A DNA stretch of 64,000 bases from Galbula dea (Eukaryota > Chordata > Aves > Piciformes > Galbulidae): contig VWZX01004666.1 in the NCBI GenBank assembly GCA_013399015.1, positions 5,052,979 through 5,116,978 of the forward strand, given 5' to 3'. A model generated the notes under the pieces. It was not told the origin of the DNA and did not search any database. It saw only the letters and a list, made by a program, of their open reading frames with translations. Numbering within the stretch: position 1 is the first letter of the stretch; every line of letters begins with the position of its first letter. This document shows positions 1 through 12,265 of this stretch, piece by piece. The position numbers and the translations under genes are program-made.

Positions 1-227
1 GCTGCGTGCCGGGTGTCATGGCCAGGCAGTGCGTCCTGGCACTCAGGCAGGCAGGGTGCAGGGACCGCCCCACAGTGCAGGGGCACCCACCGGACTGCAG
101 CTGTGGGGACAGAGCAGGTGGCGAGGGCTCCTGCTGCGAGCGTTGGGCGCTGCATCCCAGGGTAAGGGTGGGGAGGGAGGGCTGGCCAGAGCGGCCGGTT
201 AGAGGATGAGCATCTGTCAGAGTCCAG

Positions 228-600
228 TCAGAGCACATTAACGCGGTGACATGATTCTAATTAACTACCGTGAGAGGTGTCACAGCTGGAAAAGCAGTGA
301 GCAGAGACAAGCTTTTTAAAAAAGAAAAAGCAATGTGACAGTCTTTCTCCCCCCCCCCCCCTTTTTCTTTTCTTTTTCTTTTCCTTTTTTTTTAGTTTTT
401 TTTTACTCTTGTGTGCTCTCCCCCCTCCATGTGGGAGTGGATCTAAAGATAATTAGGATGTCTGGCTGCCTGGGAACCTGAGCCGGGGCTCTTTTGCTTT
501 CAGTCATTTAAGTTTTCGACATCTCTCTGAAGGGACTTGGTGGCGCAGTGGATTACTGTGCACCAGAGTGACAGAACACTCTTCTAATCGTAAACCCTTT
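228..600. promoter_or_regulatory. Candidate conserved elements either side of the C/T tract
   Basis: At about 228-335 and 430-600, AT-rich sequence with TTCTAATTAAC, TTTAAAAAAG, ATAATTAGGA and ATTTAAGTTTTCGAC stands out from the GC-rich intron. Regulatory role inferred from composition and homeodomain-like words only. Confidence 0.3.
349..412. repeat. C13 run and pyrimidine tract
   Basis: A run of 13 C is followed by T/C-rich sequence with only scattered purines. Simple low-complexity DNA in the ERI3 intron. Confidence 0.9.
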
Positions 601-2439
601 TTAGAAAGGATTCTGCTCTCCCTTTTTCCCCGGGAGCAGCAGGGGGTATGTTCTGATCACTGCAGCTCTGTTCCCATACACACTACAATAGGAAACTCAA
701 GGTCTTTCAGCTGTTTCCTGCAGTTAACAAAGGAGGCACAGAAGAAAGAAAGGAAGGATGATTGAGTGTTTGTGTTGACTGCAGTCACCCCTCCGTCCTA
801 CCCTGGGCATGCCTCTGGGATGGAGACCCTGCTGCCTGCCGAGGGTGTGATGGATTCCTCACACCTTGCCCGCTGCAGGAGGACTCATGGTCCCCACAGA
901 GAGGCCTCTGGAGGGGAGAGTAAGATGGGCTGCAGTTTGGGCTGCCTGAGAACATTCAGGGTGCTGTCGTGTGCTCCTCCCAGCCCTGGGGCAGGCAGTG
1001 GTCATGCTGGCTCACTTGGAATGTGTGGAAGGTAGGCGTGAGTCCTGCTCTTCTGACTGTAAGTGGTTTCATTTGCAGCACAGGTGCATTGAGAGGAATT
1101 TCTGTATTATTTACTGCTGTGCTGTATCACAATGCCTGGAAGGCCCAGCTGCAGAGTGGGACATGTCTGTCTCAAGCTTCAGAAGTGGCTGACCCCCATG
1201 AGGACAGCACTGCCATCGTTCTGGAGCTGCCCTTTGGCATAGCTGCTGCTGTACCCACCTTCCTCTGGCTTTTTCTTTAGGACCAGTGGTGGGTACTGGC
1301 AAAAAGAGCAGATCTGCTGCTCTTCTCTCTCTCCCAGGCCAGCTGTGATCCTCAGCCGAACATCTGACCCAGATCCCATCCCCAGTAACAGATGAGAAAC
1401 CCCTTAAATATGTTTTTGATATCACTCTGAACCGTTGGTGGCATACTGGAAGCACAGGGAGAGGCTGATGGTTCGTATTATGTGTGCTCTGTCTTACCAA
1501 TCAGCCAGTCTGCAACCCAGGAGTATGCAGACATGAACTGATCTGTATTACAGGGACCCCTGCACTGCCTCGGACCCATACCACTGTTGGCTGTTTGTCC
1601 AAGTCCTGTGTCTCAGCCTTGCAAAATATCACATACATACAGTGCTGGAACAACCCTTGCACTGAGCAAGCCCTGTTCCATGTTGTGCTGGGCACGTAAA
1701 ACACCTTTGCTGATGCTTGTTCTCCTGCTTCTGTGATAAGCAGGACTTCCCAAATTCTGTAATACATCCTCTGACACAGTGCAACATGTGCTAGGTGAGA
1801 GGCCTTGGAAGATCATTAGCTTTCTAGAGAGTTTTTTTCTGTAAAAAATAGTGACGTAAAACACTTGAGTGACATTTTGATTTCCCTGTGGATTCTTTTG
1901 GTGCCTTGATGTCTCTCTGCAAGGTGTCCCAGATGAGGCTAAGTGGTAACACATCTTTGCTTACCTGTGGGGAGGGGAAGAGTTTCCTATTAATGAACAT
2001 AAGCTTCTCAATTAAGAGCATGGATTGCCTGCCGTGCTTTGCAACAGTCTTCAGTGGGAGCTGTCTTCTAACATCATACTGTCCTGCAACAGCAATGTGT
2101 CCCCAAACCTGCCCTCCCACACCTGCATCCCAAGGGATTGCAAGGATGCTGCTGTCCCTTTCAGATTAGCCCTTGTCTCCAGGGTTCAGCCACCCATGTT
2201 GTTACAGAGCCACCACCCTGGGCAGCATGGGGCTGGTGGCTGTGAGAAACATGGTCCCTCTTTTAAGGAGGAGAGACTCCAAATTAAGTTTTACTAAAGA
2301 GCTGCCTTTAATGAGAGTGGTGGCAGAGGTACGGAGTGAAGGCTGTGTCAGCAAGTGATGCCAGATTTAAAGCTGCCCTGCTTCACCTGTTGAGGAACAA
2401 GTGCAAGGTGCAGGAAGGGAAGGGGTAGCAGACAGTTGG

Positions 2440-2850
2440 AGAGACTCTACCACAATTTAACTGAGTTCCCTGGCAAGACCCCCCTCTAAGTCTGTACAGG
2501 AATTCATAAGAATAGGATAATTAGGATGTTTCAAAGCTGCAACCCTCAGAGGAGTCCTTGGATTAATCTGTTTTTTCCCCTTAAAGACATCTGTAACTAC
2601 AATCTTTGTTTCTCTCCTTTTCTCTCTCCCCCCCACGTTTTTTTCCCCCCTTGTCTGTCTCTGTATCTCCTGTCAAACCATTGCAGACATAAATGACAAA
2701 GAAATCAGAAAGAGAGATCAATGCAGTCCAAATTAGCACTTGGAGATAGACTGTGCTGGAGATGTCAGAGCCTGACCCCAGTTGATCTGCCAGCCTCCAC
2801 TGGTGATATTATGCAAATTGCATCCATCTGGCAGAGCCTAGTGAAGGACT
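2440..2850. promoter_or_regulatory. Candidate regulatory block with octamer motif
   Basis: Contains GGATAATTAGGATG near 2514 and an exact POU octamer ATGCAAAT (2811-2818) inside the near-symmetric ATGCAAATTGCAT (2811-2823). A T/C-rich tract splits the block (about 2590-2670). Enhancer role is inference. Confidence 0.35.
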
Positions 2851-3175
2851 AATGGGGCAGGGAGAGGGCCGTGGCCGAGTGCCTTTGGGAAGGGGAGAGA
2901 GCTGGGGTCTCTGGGGAGGGGGTCCATGATCAACAGGGGAGATAATGTACTGCATTGGCTTCGTTTGTGCTCCCAGGCGGATTAAAACCCAAACTCCAGA
3001 TAAGAGATAAGCAAACTTCATTTCGCTTTTTATTTTATTTCTTATTGCTACCCACACACAGCCTAGTACCAAAAAGAAAGGGGGGGGGGGAAAGATGGTT
3101 CTTGCCTCTATTTTCCTGCACGTCATTACCACTGATGGCAGTTTGAGGGGAGAGACAAAGTCGGAGAAAGAAAGC

Positions 3176-3201
3176 AAAAAAAAAAAAAAAAAAAAAAAAA
3201 A
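3176..3201. repeat. A26 homopolymer, N nearby at 3225
   Basis: A run of 26 A is followed 24 bases later by an N. This is a simple repeat and a likely assembly or base-call weak point. No mobile element precedes it, so it does not look like a retroposon tail. Confidence 0.9.
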
Positions 3202-3204
3202 GAT

Positions 3205-3520
3205 AGTAAAAATGAAGAGAAATTNTGCTTAAAAGACTGCTGTAATAGGAGCATGGATAATAGAAATCTCAAATTACGGTGATCGCCTTGTTAAGAAGTT
3301 TGAAAATACAGCCAGATTGTCTTTAATGAGAGAAATATGGCTGTTAGTTAGTGAAGGAGGAGGGAATGGACCTTGTTTCAAGATCTGTAGCTCACCCATC
3401 AAAGAGGCACCGGCTGTTTCATTTCAAAATCTTGCTCCTCTGCCTGATATTAAAAATAGTTGTTAAAGGCTTTGACTGGCAAGACAATTCTCTTTGGCTT
3501 CCTACTCTCTCCACCTCCCC
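3205..3520. promoter_or_regulatory. Candidate conserved element (contains the TAATGAG...TAGTTA motif, copy A)
   Basis: An AT-rich island about 300 bases long with CpGs kept (AATTACGGTGATCGCC) and the 27-base motif at 3324-3350 that recurs at 5611-5637. It includes one N (3225). Confidence 0.4.
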
Positions 3521-3959
3521 TGAAAGACTTCGCTAAGAGAACTTCTGCTTTAAAAAACAGCCAACTAAAGAAAGAGAGAGAGGAAAGTTTTGGGCTGTGG
3601 GTTGATGCTGCCCCTGGCATGTCAGGGCAAGCACCAATGGTACCTTGGCTATCCCCGCTGCAGCAGAGGGGAGTCCTCCCCATGCTGTCTGCCTGCTGTG
3701 CTGGGATGAGTGCCACAACATGGTACCATCACTTCTGTCTTCCTGGCAGACTTGGCCCAGGATTTTTTGGCATCCAGAAGCCAATTAAGTGCTGTGTTGC
3801 TGCTTTCCTTCACTCACCCTGGTGCCCAGGAAGTGTTGCTGGGACAGGGCTGAGGATGCAGAGAAGGGCTCTGACAGAAGTCAGGTCTGGCAGCTGCCCA
3901 CCAGCCCCCACCTCTTGTTAAGAGCTAACGGGCACCTCTGTGCTGTTATGCTCTGACCC

Positions 3960-4130
3960 GTAACTCCTGCTTTGCTACTGCACTGACAATCCCCTCTACA
4001 TTCTCCCCTGAAATCAAGGGATCGCATTAATTGGTTTAAGGATCGCTGCCCTGTGTCCTGAGTGGCCTGTTTAAGGTAACGAACTCAGAGGGTATTAATA
4101 ACTAGTATAACTCAGCAGAGGATCTAGGGA
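3960..4130. promoter_or_regulatory. Candidate conserved element
   Basis: GATCGCATTAATTGGTTTAA followed by GGATCGC, then GGGTATTAATAACTAGTATA: AT-rich with CpGs, unlike the flanks. Function unknown. Confidence 0.35.
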
Positions 4131-5429
4131 TGAGGCCTGAATGGGGAAGGTGCTGCCGGGTGGGAAAGATGAGCACTGAGGCATCAAAAATATGTCCAGT
4201 GCTGTGTTTTTCCCTGTCTTCACACAAATCAGTGTAATCCCCCCACTCCCAAGTTGCTAACGCGTTGAAATCACAGGGCAAGGGGCTCTGGCAGGAGAGG
4301 AGGGCTGCGCCAACCAAACTGCTGCCCTTTCCCAGCATGGCCTTGCTAGTTTTGTGTGTCTGCAGTGGGATCATAGAGGATCTGCTCTCCTTGTCCTCCA
4401 TAGCATGAGGTTCTTCCAAAGCTGCCACAGGCTGATCTCAATTGTGCCATTAACCACCCGAGCTCTGGTTTGTTCTCAGTCGTGCAGCAGAGCCCCATAG
4501 CAAGCCTGCACAGGGACAGCAGTGTTTCTGTCCCTGAAAGTCCTGAGCAGTCTTGCTACAGCTTGAAAGCTGGGTTCTTCAAACCAGCTGAATTTTTCTT
4601 CTCCCAGCCTGGGCCCCAAACTGGGTGCCACCAGTGTGCCAGACTTGGAGAGGAGGCAGGAGGAGAGGGTCGTGGTCACTGTGAAGGATGAGCATGCTGG
4701 TCTGCACTGGTGGGACTGAGGTTCTGTGCCTAGTGCTGTGGTCTTACATGCCTGCCCTCTGTACTTGGAGGTCTCTGAGGGAATGGCATGAAAGCAAGGG
4801 CCCAGGAGCTCCCATTAGTTTTTGGCCAGGTGGTGGCCGAGAGATGCAGTGAGTTCAGCAGCCGTGGGCTGTGGCAGTGGTTTCAGGACTGACTGTCCTG
4901 CTTCATCCCCCCAAGCTGATCTCTAACCATGAACAAACCCCTATCCAGTGGCATGGTGCAAAACCCCTGGAGGTGGAGAGCGCCCAGCAGCCTTAGGTAA
5001 GTTCTCCTGCTGTAATCAGCCTTGCCAAGTTAGGTCTGTTACGTACAGGGAGCATACCTCACCAGAAGAGCTGTCTCTGGGCAGACCCTTCTGCTGCAGT
5101 CCAGCCCTGCATTGCCCCTTGCTTTCCTGCCAAACCCTCAGCAGCATGTACAGTGCTGGCACTGCTGTTTGCCTGTGCTTATCAGGACATGTGTGTCCCC
5201 ATGCCCACAGCCGCCTCCAGTGGGCAGGGGACCCACATCCCAGCACTGCCACCTCAAGACCCTTTACCTGGAGTGAGCCTGCAGCAGGAAAGGCCTCCTC
5301 CTGTGCCCTGCAGAGGCCACAGCAGCAGCATCTTGCAGGGAAGCCCACTCCAGCCGGTAGCTACCTAGTGCCAGGAGTACCAGGGCTGGGTCCTCTCTCC
5401 CATCCTTTGTGTTTCCAACCAAGAACCAG

Positions 5430-5780
5430 CAATTTGGCTTTATTTGCATACCATGAGGACTCAGAGCTTGGCAGCTGGGCAATCTCCAGCATCCACAAAG
5501 CCCTCTGTTAGTGCTCTCCCCTTCCAGAAGTACATATATAACAGCCGAGAGAGGGAAAGAAAAAGAAAGACAACGGCTTTGCCTCCACGCTTCTGTCCAG
5601 AGCAGTCTCCTAATGAGAAGAATATGGCTGCTAGTTAGCAGAGGGGTGTGTCCTGTAGGCTAAAACGAGATAGTTACACTGCACTGATTGAAGGTTGAGG
5701 TTAGAGGGCAGTACAATTATGTTCAGGAGATTCAAGGGCTCTGTTTGATGCAGCAGTTCTAAGCTCCCAGCTAGTGTCAG
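5430..5780. promoter_or_regulatory. Candidate element with octamer and motif copy B
   Basis: An exact octamer ATTTGCAT (5442-5449) lies about 160 bases before the 27-base motif copy at 5611-5637. AT-rich sequence with AAAACGAGATAGTTAC follows. Confidence 0.35.
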
Positions 5781-5799
5781 TAGTTTAGCTCAGGGTTTC

Positions 5800-5833
5800 T
5801 TTTTTTTTTTTTTTTTTTTTTTTTTTGGTGTTN
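5800..5833. repeat. T27 homopolymer ending close to an N
   Basis: 27 consecutive T (5800-5826), then GGTGTT and an N at 5833. Length and local sequence are uncertain. Confidence 0.9.
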
Positions 5834-7194
5834 AGTGGTGTGAGGGTGTTTTTTTTTCTAAAACCACCATTTCACCCCCATTTTGCTTAACTGTTTCCTG
5901 ATCATTATTTTTTAAGCTGCTTGGAGGAAAGGAGAGAGCATCCCCTTTCCCCTGGAGTGTGGCTCTGAATTTTCTCCCAGATAGGGAAGGTGATTTTTTT
6001 TGTGCCTATGCTTTGGCTCAGTTCTCTGACTGTGGATCAGGAAAGCAATTAGCAGTTCAGATTATGCCAAGGCCAAATTCTTTGTCTCAAAATCACAGGT
6101 TAAGAGTTGCAAAAGAACCTTAATTGTCTGGTGCTGAACTAGGTATTTTTTCTGAAAGCTTTTCCAGTGCTTAGGGCTGTTTATGGGGAGAGTCTCTTGT
6201 GTTTCAAAGGCCTTGCAGCATTGCTGCCTTTCCCAGAGTCTGCAGGAGTGTCCAGGCACTGCAGCAGTACCATTGGTCTCTCCAGCCTCTCTCCCACAAG
6301 CTGGCTTGCTGCCTTGCAGGTGACCATGCATCCGCTCATCCATCCCAAGACAATCCTGGTCACTGTCACCCTAATTCCACTGCCCCGTCCTCTAACCCAC
6401 CTGCAACTCCCCACCTTCTGGCTACTGCCCACATCCTCTGCCCGCTGCCTGCACTGCAGTGACACAAGGGCCACTTGCCTGTGACAGCAGCACATGGCAG
6501 CTCTGTGCTGCCCATGCAAGGAGGCTGTCACAGCAGCAGCAGCCCTGCTAGGCCAAACACGGGGTGGCAGCCTGCCCTTGTCAGCCACCCCACCTCAAGG
6601 GATGAACAAAGGGGACTTGCCCTTTATATCTCCTTTCCTGCTCCCCAGGACCCTTCTCTCCATTCGAGCTTGTGTCCCAAGCCCACACTTTGCATTGTCT
6701 TTTGATCCAAGTGACAGCCTGCTTTATTTACTCTAATGGTTCTCAGTTTTAAATGTTAATTCCTCCCTGAAGAAAATGTCTTTTCAGGATGAGTTGCCCA
6801 TCAGGAGGGACGTGGAGGGTGTGCTGGCATCCCTGGCCTCTGTGCAGAGCCAGGCATTAACCTGATGTGCAAGAACCCAGTAGGTGCAGGAGGCTGTGTT
6901 GTCCAGGGAGCACCAGGTCGCCCAGGGAGCACCTCAGTCCCTGGTGCCAGCATGGCCAGGCTATCTGGGGGCCACCTCGTCAGCAGGCAGGAGTAGCTGG
7001 GACAGATGCATCCTCAGTGTCACAACTCGTCCCTGTGCAGCCTGTTTGGCACAGCACCACACACTGCTGCCAACGCCCCCTGTCATCCTGGCTGCAGTTA
7101 GTGGTTGATGGATTGTCCCCAGGACGGGGTCTCGGTACGACCCCCTAAAGGGGATGTGGTGCACAGGGAGGTGGGCAGGGGCCCGCTGGGCTGC

Positions 7195-7620
7195 AGCCAT
7201 CCAACTATTTCTAATCTTGATTGGAGAGGAGGGCAGTGTGCTGGGGGGGAGGAATCAGAGATAAATGTTAGCTCATTTCTTAAGTAATTAGTTACCTCCT
7301 CATCCCCATGTTGTAATTGTGAACAAGCTGTAATGTTTAATTAGTGTGTAAATGAAACCCCAATTTCATAATGGCTGCTGTGACAGCGCTAAGTGAGACA
7401 GGCACAGAAGGGGCCGCATTGTTTCAGCGGGAGATGAAGCTGTCGCCCAGCAAGCCGAGCGTCTCTGGGAGAAAATGGAAATGATAAACGAAGTGAGGCT
7501 AATTAGCAAAATCATACAGGCCCCACTGATGGTTCTCATCAAGGGGAGGTAATGAAGCAGGCGGGCCGAGCTGAGGGGGGATTAATTGGAGCTGATTCCT
7601 GCACATACAGACGCTGTAGA
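7195..7620. promoter_or_regulatory. Strong candidate enhancer with clustered TAATTA sites
   Basis: Three exact TAATTA sites (7285-7290, 7338-7343, 7500-7505), the last inside the perfect palindrome GCTAATTAGC (7498-7507), plus ATTAATTGG at 7581. AT-rich halves flank a CpG-containing middle (about 7385-7470). This is the typical look of a deeply conserved developmental enhancer, but conservation was not tested. Confidence 0.5.
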
Positions 7621-7868
7621 GCAGCTGAAGCAAGGATGCAAACTTTCCTGCTCTGCTTCTGTCACCCTTCCCCAGGATCTGGCCGTAGGTAGAGCCTGCA
7701 GGGAGCAACCCTGGCAGCTGGTCCTGGAGCAGATAGATTGTGGTTGCAGGGGCATGCTCCCTGCCTGTGGGTGTTTTCGCAGAGGCACATGGGCACCCGC
7801 TCCACAGAAAGCATGATGTGTGATCTCGGAAACATTCGAGACCTGCTGCAGGGCTGCTTGGATATCTT

Positions 7869-7914
7869 TAAGATGATCTTTAAGGTCCCTTCCTAGCAAA
7901 ATGATTCTGTGATA
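7869..7914 (+). mobile_element. CR1 3'-tail relic
   Basis: GATGATCTTTAAGGTCCCTT followed by CC and a degenerate ATGATTCTGTGATA is the typical last about 45 bases of an avian CR1. Nothing recognisable precedes it. It is the only mobile-element trace I recognise in the ERI3 intron. Confidence 0.65.
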
Positions 7915-8669
7915 ACCCTTCCTTATCTCCTTTTAAGTCCCTCCTTCTCGACTGACTGTATTTTTAAGCATAGATATTCGAAGAGTAAAGCACCTCTGCA
8001 TGACAGGTACTGGGAAAGAAGTGAGTCTCCTTTGCTTACTGTCTGGGCAGGGGTCTCAGCAGACTTGATGCCTATGGCAGCATGGCACAACAGCCAAGCT
8101 GGAGCTCGCTGCACTGGGGAAACCTGAGGTGTCGTGGAGCTGAACTTTATCCTTTTGAGCTGTGCGAGAAATGCCCTTTCTACAGCTGCTGGCACACAAT
8201 CGTGATCACGTTGCATTACCTACTGACATTTCAGGGAGCATGTGGAGCCCTGCTGCTGATGGGCCCAAATGCCCCATTACTGCTGAGGACAGGGGCTGAC
8301 TGCCTGTGGGCGGGGCTGCCCCTGAACCTGCTCTTCACCTGCTGCTGTCTCAATATCAGAAGTGAGCAAAAGCCTTGCCAAGCGGAAGAGAAGACAGCAA
8401 TACCTGTCTGTCTGTGCTTGCGCCTGTCTGTCTGTCAGGTTGTTCCTGGCTGTACATAGAGCTGTGGGACCATGAGCAGACTTTTCAGTGTCTCAGCCTC
8501 TTTTTCTGCCAAAAAATGGCAGGGTGAGCTGCCTGCTTGGAAGCTGCCAGTCCCTGGGATGTCCAGTTCCTGCCCAGAGTCACTGTGTCCCTCTGTGGCA
8601 TCTCTGAGCCCCTGGCTGCCTCTCCTGCTGAGTAATGAGAGATTTCCCTGGGCCTCTGAGGGCTCTAAA

Positions 8670-9015
8670 GAGGGGCTGAGCAATATTATTTATTCAGTTG
8701 TTTACAGAAGCATTTGATCAGGAATAGTTCTTCACTGCCAGCCTGTTGTGTATTATTCATTGCAATAATCTCTGCAGATTGTGATAAACTGTAACTGCGG
8801 CGGGGCAGCGCGTAGCTGGGCTGTACTGCCACCTCTGCCTGCACCGGCCTCTAAAATATCGGCAGCTGCAATCATAAATCTCAATTTACAAGTGGGACTA
8901 TTGCATGGGGAGTTATAGTTATACTAATGATTACTTCTCTGTCTTATTTTTCATGTTGCAACAGAGTAATAAATTTTTAAGAACAGCCTGGGCAAAGCAT
9001 TAGCAAAGCCTGTAT
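8670..9015. promoter_or_regulatory. Candidate conserved element
   Basis: An AT-rich island with TATTATTTATTCAGTTG, GATAAACTGTAACTGCGG, AATCATAAATCTCAATTT and AGTAATAAATTTTTAAG around a short GC-rich CpG core (about 8795-8850). CDX/HOX-like and forkhead-like words are visible. Confidence 0.4.
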
Positions 9016-9819
9016 GTCCTGTCACCATGCTGTCAGCAGAGAGCAGTGTTCCTGGTCTCCCATGGATATCTCACTGTCAGGATGCCTGCCCTACTTCTCA
9101 AGGAGGTGATGTGAAGTGGGGGCTTTGTGTCCCTACATTGGGAGAGGTGTGGTGGAAACTCCCCGCAAGCACAGCAGGGCAGCAGGCTGGAGCATTGCTT
9201 TGGGGTTAGCTCTTGACATTTGCTGTCCTGGAGAAGATACTTCACCTTCCCGCCTTAGTTTCACTGCTGGGAATGGGGGATGAGCCTTTCCCTCTGATGC
9301 TGAGCTAGTCTTTCTCAGTCAAACTCAAGAGATCCTGGGGGTGACAAGGCCAAGAGATGAGGATTTGATAACTAAGAGTGGAGATGATGTTTGAAGGGTG
9401 CTTCCTGTCCCTGTAACTCACCAGCCTCCCAGTGCCAAGGCTTTCACAGAGATGGAGGGTTGGGAGCTGCCTTTTAGCAGATAGTGTTACCACAACATCG
9501 CCATAGCATGGAAACGGTGATGGCTTGGATGGTCGCACCTGGAGGAAAGCCCCCCTTCCTGGGTGACAGCCAGGGTCAGCAGGGAAGGCTCTGGCTAGAG
9601 AAACCCAGATTCAGCTCCCATCCCCATCTTTGATCAGTGACCCACAAGCACCCAGTGGCATCCCTCCTGGAGGAGTCCCCATGAGGGCACTCCCCAAAGG
9701 CCAGGTCTCTTCCCCAGAAGGCAGAGGTGGGACACAGGGTTCAGCAAGCATTTCCCGAGTGTTTATCACAGCTCTGAGGTCTGTGATGTGAGGCCTCTGA
9801 TGGATGCCTGCATTCACAG

Positions 9820-9925
9820 AGTTGACATTATGATATACAGGGAGCCTAGAGACATATAGATTTTCAAAGTGGCCACTTTGAGCATGATTATAAATATCCA
9901 GCCTCTTTACATAGTGAATTGCTGC
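9820..9925. promoter_or_regulatory. Small AT-rich element with an 18-bp perfect palindrome
   Basis: TCAAAGTGGCCACTTTGA (9864-9881) is a perfect inverted repeat. Each arm ends in a TCF/LEF-like CTTTGA word. It sits in AT-rich sequence with GATTATAAATATCC. Could bind a dimeric factor; inference only. Confidence 0.35.
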
Positions 9926-11599
9926 CAGGAAGAGAAGGAACCCAGTAGGGCTGAAATTCTGGCATCCAGGCTTTCTAGAAAAAGGAGCCTTGGCAGAGGT
10001 CCCCCACCAATTTTAGGATACCACGAAAGGATGGGCATAAAGGGATGATGGCTTTGTCTGTCACCAGGGGATGTCTCCCAGGTGATGTCTAGGACCCTCT
10101 CTTCCCCTGCTTGTCTGCACCAGCACACTGCAACCTGATCTTAACCACTTCTGAGTTGCTGGCTCCCCTTCCAGGTCATGGCACAGAGCATCAGAGACAT
10201 CAGGGAGCTGGGAGCAGGAGCTCCCAGTCTCTGTGCCCAATCCATGGCCCCAGGGACACAGCAAAGGAGAAATCTTACCCTAGCTCATGACCAGCTCATC
10301 TCCTTCCACTTGCCTTTGGAGCATCCCAGCCCATGGAGGGCTGGGGCTCAGTATGAAAGATCCAGTTTTCAGGTGAGGAGAAGAGATCCCTTCAGTGAGA
10401 TGAGTACTGGATGCCAACTCTGCATCTGAGACCTGAGCACACTCAGGAGCACTCCTACATGCCACTTTGAGACCCTAGGCTCCAAGAAGAAAAGACAGCT
10501 GTCCTGGAAGAAACCATCTGGAAGTCTCTTTATAATAGTTTTTTCTTCTGGTTTGGGTAGCATTAGAGCACCAGCGCTTCCCTCTCCATGCTGGAGCTGA
10601 GGGGAGCATGCCCTGGGGAGAACATCTGCAGGCAGCAGTGTGTCTATCGCTGTGCATGAGTGTACAGGCTCAAATAGGCATCAGTCATCACCTTCCCCAG
10701 CCTGGAACTGGAGCATGCTGGAATATCACAGGGAAAAATGAAGGGGATGTTTGAGGATTTGTGTTCTGTTTGCAAGCAGGGTCTGGAGGAGAGAAGGTCA
10801 AAGAAGAAAACTGGAGCTGAATTGAAATCGATGTTAGGTAGAGATTAGAGCAGTGCCCCAATTAACTGCAGTGAGCTGAGGGGAGGCTAAGGAGAAGGCT
10901 CTAGCTCTCCTGGGTAGGACCTCCCAGAAGACCCTGGAACTGATCTATGGAGATGTGAATGCTCCAGACAAACAGGGACAGTGGCCAGGGGCCTGGGACG
11001 AGAACACTGGGCCAAGGACTTGCTGGTGGGCAAGGGCTGAAGTAGCCAGAGACTGCAGATGACAACAGGAGGCCTAAGTGCTTTGGTATTGGATTGAACC
11101 CTACTTCCTTCTCTGCGCATCTCACCAGGCTCAGTCTGGTTCTCTATTCCTGACCCAGCTCTTTGTCCTCATTTTCTTGTCTTGGTCCCTTCTCCCATTT
11201 CTCTAGTATCATCTCAGCTCTCCCTGCCACCAGCCCCACTAACTCCCTGTCACTGCTCCCTCCCCAACTCCAGCTCTTGTTGATGCAAGTATTTCAATGA
11301 AGTATTTTCCTCCCTCACACTTCCTAGGGAAGTCATCGAGCACCTGGAGAGCTGCCTCTCCTCTCCCTGCGCAGGTGCTTGGAGCAGGTACCAGTGGGAT
11401 TACTGCAACTGGGAGCAGGGAGCTCGCTGAGGGCTAGGCATCAGCACACATGGAGCCACACAGGGCCATGGGCAGGGCTAGCTTTGCCCAAGTTGGCAAG
11501 ATTCTGATGGGAAATTCAAAACGCCTGGCCACGAAATCACCTTCCCAACAGACTTCAAGGCTTTGTTCCAAAACATCTGAGCACACACAAAAAAACCCC

Positions 11600-11760
11600 A
11601 CAACAACTAGCTGGGATTTAAGGGAAATAATGACATATTTTTCTTTCTTGTTGATGGCAGTGCATTAGTGGTTTGTGATGGAATTTCTTGAGAAAAAAAT
11701 TTAGTGTGAGTTGGACGTTCAAGCATGGAATATCTAAGCTGAATCGTTAAAGTTTGGGGA
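11600..11760. promoter_or_regulatory. Weak candidate element
   Basis: Moderately AT-rich with GGGAAATAATGACATATTTT and GCATTAGTGGTTTGTGATGG. Less distinctive than its neighbours. Confidence 0.2.
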
Positions 11761-11929
11761 AAATCAGAGTAGGTCACGTCAGAGCAAGGAGGAGCTACCA
11801 GCCCCTCTTTTTCCCCAGTACACACACCCGCCATGTTCCTGGGGCTGGGGCAGCCAGGACCCTAGCTCCTGTGGCCCCAGCCCACCAGGACTGGGCTTTG
11901 CTCTCTCTAGCAGCCATGTGCACTGCAGC

Positions 11930-12265
11930 ATGTTGCACAAGGAACATTAATTAACATTGCTGGAAGATCTTAGGAAAGGTGCAATTTGAATGATCTGGCA
12001 CTGCAGTCATTCAGATGCTGAGTTAATTCAATCCTTGCACACAGAGCTCCTACAGATTGTTGGCTTTAAACAAACAGCAGTGACAGATTTGTTGCTGCGG
12101 AAATGTGGTCATTAAGTCAGGAGCATGTGTTTGACCTGAAAGCGATTGAGTGATGGATGCAAGTCATTTTAAAGCTGCAAGCAGCCAAAAGGATGCTCCT
12201 TTTGGAGAGCAATCTGGCATCTGAGGAGCGTAAATAATTTAAACAAACAAGTAAAGGAAAGTAAA
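11930..12265. promoter_or_regulatory. Candidate conserved element
   Basis: Contains TTAATTAA (11947-11954), GAGTTAATTCAATCC, a forkhead-like TTTAAACAAACAG, GTGGTCATTAAGTCAGG and GTAAATAATTTAAACAAACA. About 330 bases of dense AT-rich motif sequence. Confidence 0.45.

Noticed and set aside
3176..3201. A26 as the tail of a processed pseudogene or SINE
   Set aside because: The upstream 200 bases show no gene-like or SINE-like body and no flanking target duplication was seen.
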